This document shows positions 24,553-33,893 of a stretch of DNA of 47,909 nt, one piece after another (the first letter of the stretch is position 1; each line of letters begins with the position of its first letter). The stretch is from DASVAL01 sp035649575 (GTDB taxonomy: Bacteria; Planctomycetota; UBA1135; UBA2386), in assembly GCA_035649575.1 (NCBI GenBank), contig DASRJH010000006.1, positions 1-47,909 of the forward strand, in the 5' to 3' direction. Both the position numbers and the translations under genes were made by a program. Below the pieces are notes generated by a model, which saw nothing but the letters and a program-made list of their open reading frames with translations, was not told the DNA's origin and did not search any database.

Positions 24553-25260
24553 ATGGACCTCGCACAGACCATGGCGGCGCTGAAGAAGGCCGGCAACGCG
24601 CAGACGAAGAAGACCTGGCTCGAGCACGGTGCGACCGGCGAGTTGTTCGGCGTCAAGATCGCCGACATGAAGGTGATCGCGAAGAAGATCAAAGGGCGTC
24701 AGGATCTGGCGCTCGAGCTCTACGCGACCGGAAACCTCGATGCGATGTATCTCGCGGGACTCGTCGCCGATGGCGCGAAGATGTCGAAGAAGGAGCTCGC
24801 CGAGTGGGTCGCGGCGGCCCGCTCGAACATGATCAGCGAATACACGGTCCCTTGGGTCGCCGCCGAGAGCTCGTTCGGAAGCGAGCTGGCACACGAGTGG
24901 ATCGACTCGCAGCGCGAGCACGTCGCCGCGGCGGGTTGGAACACCTGGTCGAGCATCGTCTCGATGTGCGCCGATGACGAACTGGACTTGCCGGAGCTCA
25001 AGACCCTGCTGAAGCGCGTCGAGCAGAGAATCGACGGCGCCCAGAACCGCGTACGCTATTGCATGAACGGGTTCGTGACGGCGGTCGGCAGCTGCGTGAC
25101 ACCGCTGCTCGCACAGGCCAAGGCCACCGCGAAGAAGCTCGGCAAGGTCGAGGTCGACATGGGCGGCACGGCCTGCAGGGTCCCACTCGCGCTCGAAACG
25201 ATCGAGAAGATCGAGTCGATGGGCCGCGTCGGCAAGAAGCGGAAGACCGCGAAGTGCTGA
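24553..25260 (+). CDS. DNA alkylation repair (AlkD-like, HEAT-repeat) protein
   Basis: A 235-residue cytosolic all-helical protein with the family opening 'LKKAGNAQTKKTWLEHGATGELFGVKIADMKVIAKKIK', followed by helical repeats such as 'ALELYATGNLDAMYLAGLVAD' and 'VPWVAAESSFGSELAHEWIDSQREHVAAAGWNTWSSIV'. It ends in a Lys-rich tail 'GRVGKKRKTAK'. Structures of AlkC/AlkD proteins show HEAT-like repeats that wrap DNA and release 3- or 7-alkylated bases without flipping them. Many distant homologues, including this subgroup, have no demonstrated glycosylase activity, so the activity is an inference. It follows the barrel lipoprotein by 10 bases and converges on a sigma-factor gene 16 bases away. Confidence 0.85.
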   Translation: MDLAQTMAALKKAGNAQTKKTWLEHGATGELFGVKIADMKVIAKKIKGRQDLALELYATGNLDAMYLAGLVADGAKMSKKELAEWVAAARSNMISEYTVPWVAAESSFGSELAHEWIDSQREHVAAAGWNTWSSIVSMCADDELDLPELKTLLKRVEQRIDGAQNRVRYCMNGFVTAVGSCVTPLLAQAKATAKKLGKVEVDMGGTACRVPLALETIEKIESMGRVGKKRKTAKC

Positions 25261-25276
25261 GCCGGCCCTCGACCCA

Positions 25277-26092
25277 TCAGGGGGCTTCGGGAGCCGCAGG
25301 CGCTTCGTCCGCCGCGAGCAGCGAGCGACCGAGCTCGGCGAGCGCGTCGCTCATGCCGCGACAGATCCGCTGCCGGCTGCGGTAGATCAACACCTTCACG
25401 TTCGCGACGGACATGCAGAGTTCGCGCGCGATGTCGCGGTAGCACCAGCCTTCGATCTCGGCCAGCGTGAGGGCGCGCTGTTCTCTCGCCGAGAGGCGGC
25501 TGAATTGCCGCAGGTAGAGCTCGAGGAACAGCACGAACGCATGGTTGACGAGATCCACGCTCTCGTGATCCGACGCCACGCGTTCGGGCGACAGCACGTG
25601 CGGGTCCGCCGGCGGTTCGTGCTCCTCGTCGAGGCACAACGGCTTCGGCTGCCGCGCCTGCCCGCGGAAGAAACCGATCAGCGTGTTGCGCACGATGCGG
25701 TGGCCCCAGTTGCGGAACGAATCGGCGCGGTCGGCCAGGAAGCGGTGCGGGTAGCGGTAGATGTTCAGGAAGCTCTCCTGCAGCACGTCTTCGGCGTCGA
25801 CGCAACTGCGGCAGTGGCGCAATCGACCCGAGATCGCCTGCATGAAGGATCTGCGGTTGAGCTCGAACAGCAGCGCGAATACTTCGGCATCGCCGGTGTT
25901 CTTGAATGCATCCATGAGGCACGTGTTGACCCAGTCGCTGCGTTCCCGCTCGGTCGCCATCGTGCTGCCGTCGCGCGGCGGTTCTCCGCGGGCAACCCGC
26001 TCGAGTGCGGTGTCGTGCGTGCGCGCCGCGAGTTCGAGCAGGCGGCCGTGCAGGGCCGGGTCAGCAGCGTGATCGAGTGTGGGGTATCGCAT
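25277..26092 (-). CDS. ECF-type RNA polymerase sigma factor
   Basis: 271 residues from the ATG at 26092; the open frame extends 234 bases further but crosses a strong terminator hairpin, so the longer start is rejected. The N-terminal 75 residues are an extension not typical of ECF factors. Region 2 follows ('GDAEVFALLFELNRRSFMQAISGRL', 'DAEDVLQESFLNIYRYPHRF', 'SFRNWGHRIVRNTLIGFFRG'). A linker leads to region 4 with 'LSAREQRALTLAEIEGWCYRDIARELCMSVANVKVLIYRSRQRI', a clear helix-turn-helix. Three Cys/His residues in 'LRHCRSCVD' just before region 2.3 are unusual. It is divergent from a second ECF factor 424 bases away. No anti-sigma gene is adjacent, so control may be through the leader hairpin. 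Confidence 0.9.
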   Translation of the reverse strand: MRYPTLDHAADPALHGRLLELAARTHDTALERVARGEPPRDGSTMATERERSDWVNTCLMDAFKNTGDAEVFALLFELNRRSFMQAISGRLRHCRSCVDAEDVLQESFLNIYRYPHRFLADRADSFRNWGHRIVRNTLIGFFRGQARQPKPLCLDEEHEPPADPHVLSPERVASDHESVDLVNHAFVLFLELYLRQFSRLSAREQRALTLAEIEGWCYRDIARELCMSVANVKVLIYRSRQRICRGMSDALAELGRSLLAADEAPAAPEAP

Positions 26093-26516
26093 GGGAGCTT
26101 CGGGAATGGCTCGGGCAGCACATCTGCCCGTCGCGAGGCCATCCGTCCGCTGGGTTGCCGGCCCATCACGGCATCCCCCCTCGAGTCCCGAGCGCCGCGA
26201 ACTGCGCACGAAGTGGGCAAAAAAAACGGGCCGGCGAAGCCTCTGCTTCACCGGCCCTGTCGCCCAGGTGCAAGACAACGCATGGAGAAGTCGGCCGAAA
26301 ACCACAACCGACGTGTTGTCCGTCACCCGGACGTCTCTGGAGGAGTTGCGTCCACGAGTTCATTCGTCAGGTCGTCCTCGACCCCATCACGAGCCACAGG
26401 AATCCCGGGCGGCCCCCGCCGTTGCACGGCACGGTGGCACCGTGCCTGCAGCCGCTGCCGGCGGGCCGCGCTCGAACCGTTCGCTACGGCGCCGCGAACG
26501 CAGTAGGATTGCCCAT
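26093..26516. other. Intergenic region between divergent sigma-factor genes
   Basis: A 424-base gap with no convincing gene. It must hold promoters for both divergent sigma genes. The only structure I can define is the terminator-like hairpin at 26219-26259, in the leader of the left-hand gene. Short open frames here cross the hairpin and show no family character. Confidence 0.6.
26219..26259 (-). terminator. Strong intrinsic terminator in the leader of an ECF sigma gene
   Basis: On the plus strand eight A residues (26219-26226) precede gggccgg-c-gaagc (26228-26240), a 4-nt loop, and gcttc-a-ccggccc (26245-26257). Read on the minus strand this is a 12-bp stem with one mismatch followed by eight U residues, a textbook intrinsic terminator. 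It lies 127 bases upstream of the ATG of the minus-strand sigma factor and has no minus-strand gene before it for about 3.5 kb. It would therefore stop a short leader transcript, as an attenuator or the end of a small RNA. Confidence 0.8.
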
Positions 26517-27104
26517 ATGGCATCGCAGTCCAACGCAGCGGTCATCGCGACCGTGCTGGCGCGCGCTAAGACGGACCGGGTGGCCGCCGCGAGCCTGCTG
26601 CCGCTCGTCTACGAGGAGCTGCGGCAACTGGCTCGCGCGCGCGTGGCCAAGCTGGCCCGCGGGCAGACGATCCGCGCGACCGAGCTCGTGCACGAAGCCT
26701 GGATGCGCGTCGTGGCCGGCGGCGATCCGGGCTGGGACGGCCGCGCCCACTTCTTCGGCGCCGCCGCGAACGCGATGCGCAACATCCTGGTCGAACAGGC
26801 GCGCCGCCGCGGCGCGCTGAAGCGCGACGTGCATCGCAAGGAACCGCTGGACGACGACCTGCCCGAGGTCGTGGAGCCGCTGCCGTTCGCGGACATCCTG
26901 TCGCTGCACGAAGCGATGCTCGAGCTCGAGCGCGAGCACGCGCGTCCGGCCCAGGTCGTCGAAATGCGCTTCTTCAGCGGCCTCAGCATGCCCGAGATCG
27001 CCCAAGCCCTCGCGACCTCGCTGCCGACCGTCGAACGCGACTGGCGCTTTGCCCGTGCCTGGCTGCAGGACCGCCTCGGCGCTACGGGCACAGCCGATGA
27101 CTGA
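26517..27104 (+). CDS. ECF-type sigma factor of the kinase-associated (TIGR02999-like) group
   Basis: 195 residues from the ATG at 26517 (upstream 'taggat'). The layout matches the planctomycete/acidobacterial group: 'LLPLVYEELRQLARARVAKLARGQTIRATELVHEAWMRVV', then 'WDGRAHFFGAAANAMRNILVEQARRRGALKRD' for region 2. Region 4 is 'RPAQVVEMRFFSGLSMPEIAQALATSLPTVERDWRFARAWLQDRL'. Such factors are typically encoded next to Ser/Thr kinases, and here the last 8 bases overlap the kinase gene. The pair is probably one signalling unit in which the kinase controls the sigma factor or its targets; that link is known only by association. A long upstream in-frame extension has no homology and is rejected. Confidence 0.95.
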   Translation: MASQSNAAVIATVLARAKTDRVAAASLLPLVYEELRQLARARVAKLARGQTIRATELVHEAWMRVVAGGDPGWDGRAHFFGAAANAMRNILVEQARRRGALKRDVHRKEPLDDDLPEVVEPLPFADILSLHEAMLELEREHARPAQVVEMRFFSGLSMPEIAQALATSLPTVERDWRFARAWLQDRLGATGTADD

Positions 27105-29811
27105 GACAGGGCGCGAGTCCGAGCTTCGTGCGCTGTTCGATCGCGCAATCGCGCTGCCGACGCCGGAGCGCGAGAAACTCGTCACCGGAATCCGCGACGA
27201 AATGCTGCGCGAACGCCTGCTCGCGTTGCTCGCGCAGAACGAGCTGCCGACAGCCAGCGTGTTGCGCCACCCGCTCGTCGCGTCGATGGCCCCGCTGCGC
27301 CGCATCGGCAACTACGAGCTGCTGCGCGAGCTCGGCAGCGGCGGCATGGGCGTCGTCGTGCTCGCACGCCAGGTCGAACCGATGGAACGGCTCGTCGCGC
27401 TGAAACTGCTCGGCGACGCCGAGGCCGGGCCCGAGATCGCGCGGCGATTCCAGGCCGAGCGCCAGGCGCTGGCGCTCATGAACCACCCCGGCATCGCGCG
27501 GATCTTCGATGGTGGTACGACGCCTGAGGGATTGCCGTACTTCGTGATGGAGTACGTGCGCGGCGAACCGATCACGGCCTACTGCAACCGGCGCCGGCTC
27601 GGCCACGCTGCGCGCGTGCGGCTGTTCGTGAAGGTCTGCGACGCGGTGCAACACGCGCACCAGAAGGGCATCATCCACCGCGACCTCAAGCCCGGGAACC
27701 TGCTCGTGACCGAGGACGGCGGCCCGCAGCCGAAGATCATCGACTTCGGCGTCGCGCGAGCAGTCACGGGCCGTCTCGTGACCGCTGCGCCAACCCAGGT
27801 CGGCGAGATCGTGGGCACGTTCCTCTACATGAGTCCCGAGCAGGCGGTGCCCGACAGCCAGGACATCGACACGCGCGCCGACATCTACTCGCTCGGCGTG
27901 GTCCTGTACGAGCTGCTCGTCGGCCACACGCCGATCGAGCTCGAGACCGACACGGGCGCGTTGCTGCGGTTCCAACAGCGGCTCACGAGCGGCGTGATCC
28001 CGAGCGCGCACGAGGTCGCGCAACGCGCAACGGACGCCGTTGCCGCCGAACGCGCGGGCGCGCGCAGCACGACGCCTGCCGCCTGGCGGCGATACCTGCA
28101 AGGCGACATCGGTTGGGTGCTCGGGCGCGCGCTCGAGCTCGACCGCAATCGACGCTACGCCGCCGCGTCGGACCTCGCGGCGGACCTGATCCACCACTTG
28201 CGCGGCGAGGCCGTGAGCGCAGGGCCGCCGAACTGGCGCTACCGCATGATGCGCTTCGTGCACCGGCACCGCGTCGGCGTGGCAACGGCGTCGTTGGCCG
28301 CCGTCGCGCTGGTGCTCGGCACGGTCCTGGCGCTCGCGGGCATGACGTCGGCACGGCGCGCGCGTACGAACCTGGAGCTTGCGCTCGCGCGCCAACGCGC
28401 GGTCGGCGAGTTCCACGAGTTGGTACTGTACGACTACGGTGCTCCCGGCCTCGACGGCTCGGCTCCGCCGTTGCGCCAGGTCTTCGACCGGCTCACGCCG
28501 ATGATCGCCCGCCGCTGGGCCGGCCGGCCGCGCGAAGAAGCCGCGGTGCGCGCTGGGCTCGGGCGCGGCTTCCTCGCGCTCGGCGAACCCTCGCGCGCGG
28601 TGCAGCAGCTGCGGCGCGCGTGGGAATTGTTCGAGGCACACGCGACCGAGGATCTCACCTGGTCGACCTTGCTGCTGCACGACCTGAGCCGCGCCGAGCG
28701 GGAGGCACAGGAACCGGACGCGAGTCGCAAGCACCTCGCGCAGATGCTGGAGCTCGGCGCGCACGCGGTGGCAGCCAGTTCGCCGGAGCTCGCGAAACGG
28801 CTCTCGGCCATCGCGACCGAGCTGCCGTCGGCCGGCAAGAGTGCTTTGACCGTCGTGTCGCACTGCGACCGTCTGCTGATCCTGCTGACCGGCATGCAGC
28901 CGGTGAGCAAGGAGTTCAGGATCGGAGGACGGCTGCTCGCTGCCGTCGGCCTCGCGCTGCAGTCCGACCGCTGTCAGGGCAGCGATGACCTCGTGCAGCG
29001 CATGGAACAAGTCGCACGGCAGGTCCTCGGCGGCGACGTCGACGACGAGGGAGCCCCGCCCTTGTCCTTCCTGCTCGTGCTCGTGAACTTCGCCGAGAAC
29101 CGGCTGCAGTCGGGCCAGGCCAAGCCAGCCCTCGAGCTTGCAGACGAGGTGCTGGCATCGCTGCATCGCCACGAGCTGACGGGCCACTGGCTGCAGGCGC
29201 AGGCCGAGCGCATCCGCGGCCAGGCACTCGTGCTGACCGGCGAAGTAGCCGCCGGGGAGGCAGCGCTGCTGGCGTTGCGCGAGCGCCTGACGGGTTGCGC
29301 GGCGTCCGGCAACCAGAAGGTGGCCGCTGCCTACGCGGCGTTGAGCGAGTTGTGCGGACGCCTCGCGAACAGCGGCGAGCTCGACGGTTTGTTGCGCGCA
29401 TCGTTGTCCGGTTGGTTGCGCACGCGATCCGGAAACCCCGTGGCCCCGCCCTGGTGGCCTTCGACCTTCGACGACCTGCCAGCGGCCGTGACCGACGCGG
29501 CACTGAGCGCCGTCGAGGCGCAGCAGGCCGAAACCATGCCGCCGGAGCTCGAGGCCGTGCGCGGCGCCTTGCTGCTGCGCGCCGGCAAGTTCGCGGCGGC
29601 CGGGAAGAGCCTCGAGTCGATGCATCGCAAGGTCGAAACACGTTGGCCCGAACTGCTCGCCGATCTGGCGCTGAGCCGCAGCAGCAGCGGCGACGCCGCC
29701 GGGGCTGCGGCCGCGGTCGCGGAGCTGCATCAACTGGGCGCGGCCGATGCGGCGATGAAGGTCCGCTGCCAGCAGGCTCGGCGAAGGGTCGAGCTCGCCG
29801 GACTGCGCTGA
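27097..29811 (+). CDS. Membrane Ser/Thr protein kinase with TPR-like sensor region
   Basis: 904 residues from the ATG at 27097, inside the end of the sigma-factor gene. An N-terminal helical region (1-70) precedes a Hanks-type kinase domain: P-loop G80-SGGMG, K103 in 'VALKLL', catalytic 'HRDLKPGN' (D196) and DFG (D216), then 'GTFLYMSPEQ' and 'DTRADIYSLGVVLYELLVG'. All catalytic residues are present. A single membrane helix follows ('VGVATASLAAVALVLGTVLALAG', about 393-415). The remaining 490 residues are Ala/Leu-rich helices ('RAGLGRGFLALGEPSRAVQQLRRAWELF'), probably TPR-like repeats, placed outside the membrane. It may phosphorylate targets in response to an envelope signal and act with the overlapping sigma factor. 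Confidence 0.95.
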   Translation: MTETGRESELRALFDRAIALPTPEREKLVTGIRDEMLRERLLALLAQNELPTASVLRHPLVASMAPLRRIGNYELLRELGSGGMGVVVLARQVEPMERLVALKLLGDAEAGPEIARRFQAERQALALMNHPGIARIFDGGTTPEGLPYFVMEYVRGEPITAYCNRRRLGHAARVRLFVKVCDAVQHAHQKGIIHRDLKPGNLLVTEDGGPQPKIIDFGVARAVTGRLVTAAPTQVGEIVGTFLYMSPEQAVPDSQDIDTRADIYSLGVVLYELLVGHTPIELETDTGALLRFQQRLTSGVIPSAHEVAQRATDAVAAERAGARSTTPAAWRRYLQGDIGWVLGRALELDRNRRYAAASDLAADLIHHLRGEAVSAGPPNWRYRMMRFVHRHRVGVATASLAAVALVLGTVLALAGMTSARRARTNLELALARQRAVGEFHELVLYDYGAPGLDGSAPPLRQVFDRLTPMIARRWAGRPREEAAVRAGLGRGFLALGEPSRAVQQLRRAWELFEAHATEDLTWSTLLLHDLSRAEREAQEPDASRKHLAQMLELGAHAVAASSPELAKRLSAIATELPSAGKSALTVVSHCDRLLILLTGMQPVSKEFRIGGRLLAAVGLALQSDRCQGSDDLVQRMEQVARQVLGGDVDDEGAPPLSFLLVLVNFAENRLQSGQAKPALELADEVLASLHRHELTGHWLQAQAERIRGQALVLTGEVAAGEAALLALRERLTGCAASGNQKVAAAYAALSELCGRLANSGELDGLLRASLSGWLRTRSGNPVAPPWWPSTFDDLPAAVTDAALSAVEAQQAETMPPELEAVRGALLLRAGKFAAAGKSLESMHRKVETRWPELLADLALSRSSSGDAAGAAAAVAELHQLGAADAAMKVRCQQARRRVELAGLR

Positions 29812-29839
29812 CTCGCGCGCGGTCTGCAGCAGTGCCTCC

Positions 29840-32263
<2,424 letters not shown>

Positions 32264-32699
32264 TTCAGAGTCGGTTGGAGCCTTGATGCGTGCGGCAAGC
32301 GAATGTCGCAGGGCCGCAGATTCCGGGGCGCGGCACGATACAGACCCGCTGGCATGGGATCGAGGCGGATGCGTCCGGCCGACGCGCGCGCGGCGCCGCA
32401 GATCCTCCAAGCAGAAGACCCGAGCCCGTGCCCTCCTTTCGTAAGGAGGCATGCGCGTGTTTCACCGGTTGCCCGTCTCGACCGGGAATCGCGCGCGGTC
32501 CATGCCTGAACTAGCCACTGAGCATCCGAACGGCAGCGCGTTAGGCTATGCGTCTCTCGCGCCACCCGATCCACGGATCACAAATGGCGCCTTCGCTCTT
32601 TCTTCCTCGTCTTCTCCCTCGTCGCCTCACGCAGACTGACCACCTGCGGTCCCTAGGTGGCGACGATCACGTATCGGCCTTCGACATGAGTCGCGCCCC
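32264..32699. other. Intergenic region between divergent sulfatase and glycosyltransferase genes
   Basis: A 436-base gap without a convincing gene. Its right half has pyrimidine-rich runs and looks less GC-biased than the flanks. It must carry the promoters of both neighbours. A perfect 6-bp inverted repeat, ccacct (32640-32645) and aggtgg (32655-32660), lies 40 bases before the glycosyltransferase start and could be an operator or leader hairpin; this is weak evidence. Confidence 0.5.
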
Positions 32700-33893
32700 A
32701 TGAGAGTCATGCACGTGATCAACGGCAGCGGCTGGGGCGGCGCCTATCAGATCGCCGGCCAGGTCTGTGCATGGCAATGCAGCAGGGGAATCGAAGCCGT
32801 CGTTTGCCTGCTCGGGGGCGGCGTTGCGAAGGATCGCGCATTGGAGTTGGGCGCACCACTGCTGAGTCATGATTCGAACGCGCACGAGTCCAAGCGGGCG
32901 CGATGGTCGGACCTGCAGAACGGTTATGACCGCATCGCGAAGGAATGGCGGCCCGATGTGATCAGTACGCACATGCCGCTGTCGCACTTGCTGACCCACC
33001 GCATGCTGTCACGCCATCCGGGTCCGAAGTGGGTCGCGGTGGTACACCAGTCGTGGCGCATGTTCGGTCACCGTTCTCACGGCAGCGCCCCGTGGCTCAA
33101 GTACTACATGATGCTGCGTCACGGACTCGGGGAAGCATTCATCACGTCGCGCGCGCACCGGATCGTCGCGGTGTCCGACGCAATCTTGCGCGACTGCATG
33201 CGCGTCGGAATGCAGAAGCAGCGCATCACGAGGATCTACAACGGAATCGTTCCCGTTACGTCTCGTCCGGTTCCGAAGCTGCGTTCCCAGCTCGGGATCC
33301 CGGACCACCATCGCCTCATCGGCACATTGGGCCATCACAGTCCGAACAAGGGTTTCGACCAGCTGCTCAAGGCGTTCCTGTCGATGGCCGGCAGATTCCC
33401 GGAGGTGCATGTCGTGCTCGCCGGTCGCGACTCGGGCGACACGCTGTTCCGCGATGGACTGCATCGCCTGCGCGACGGATCTGCGCATGCAGCACGCATT
33501 CACATACTGGGCGAGCAGAAGTCAGGTCCGGAGTTCATGTCCAACCTGGACATCTGCGTGGTTCCCTCGATCGAAGAGGCATTCTCGCTGACGCTCGTGG
33601 AAGCGATGCAGTTCGGCAAGCCGAGCGTGGTCTCCTCGGGCGGCGGATGCCAGGAGGTTGCGCGCGATGGACTCGAGTCGCTCGTGTTCCGGGCCCGCAA
33701 CGTCGCCGATCTGGCAGCGAAGCTCGAGCGTCTGCTGACGGACGCCGAGCTCGCCGCGAGGCTCGGCAGAGCCGCAGAAACGCGTGCACGCACGGAATTG
33801 ACGCTCGATCGATGCGCTCGCGAACACCTGCAACTCTGCGAGCAGCTGCTCGGCGAAGCGCCGGGCGCTGCGTTCAGAACGACTGACCGATGA
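32700..33893 (+). CDS. Glycosyltransferase family 4 (GT-B)
   Basis: A 397-residue cytosolic or membrane-associated enzyme with no signal peptide. The N-terminal Rossmann half begins 'MRVMHVINGSGWGGAYQIAGQV', the Gly-rich acceptor loop of GT4 enzymes. The C-terminal half has 'LIGTLGHHSPNKGFDQLLKAFLSM', 'VHVVLAGRDSGDTLFRDGLH' and the donor-binding E-x7-E motif in 'SIEEAFSLTLVEAMQFGKPSVVSSGGGCQEV'. GT4 enzymes move a sugar from a nucleotide- or lipid-linked donor to lipids, polysaccharides or proteins. It stands alone, with no other sugar-pathway gene near it. Its 3' end overlaps the convergent patatin gene by 20 bases. The acceptor is unknown. Confidence 0.93.
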   Translation: MRVMHVINGSGWGGAYQIAGQVCAWQCSRGIEAVVCLLGGGVAKDRALELGAPLLSHDSNAHESKRARWSDLQNGYDRIAKEWRPDVISTHMPLSHLLTHRMLSRHPGPKWVAVVHQSWRMFGHRSHGSAPWLKYYMMLRHGLGEAFITSRAHRIVAVSDAILRDCMRVGMQKQRITRIYNGIVPVTSRPVPKLRSQLGIPDHHRLIGTLGHHSPNKGFDQLLKAFLSMAGRFPEVHVVLAGRDSGDTLFRDGLHRLRDGSAHAARIHILGEQKSGPEFMSNLDICVVPSIEEAFSLTLVEAMQFGKPSVVSSGGGCQEVARDGLESLVFRARNVADLAAKLERLLTDAELAARLGRAAETRARTELTLDRCAREHLQLCEQLLGEAPGAAFRTTDR

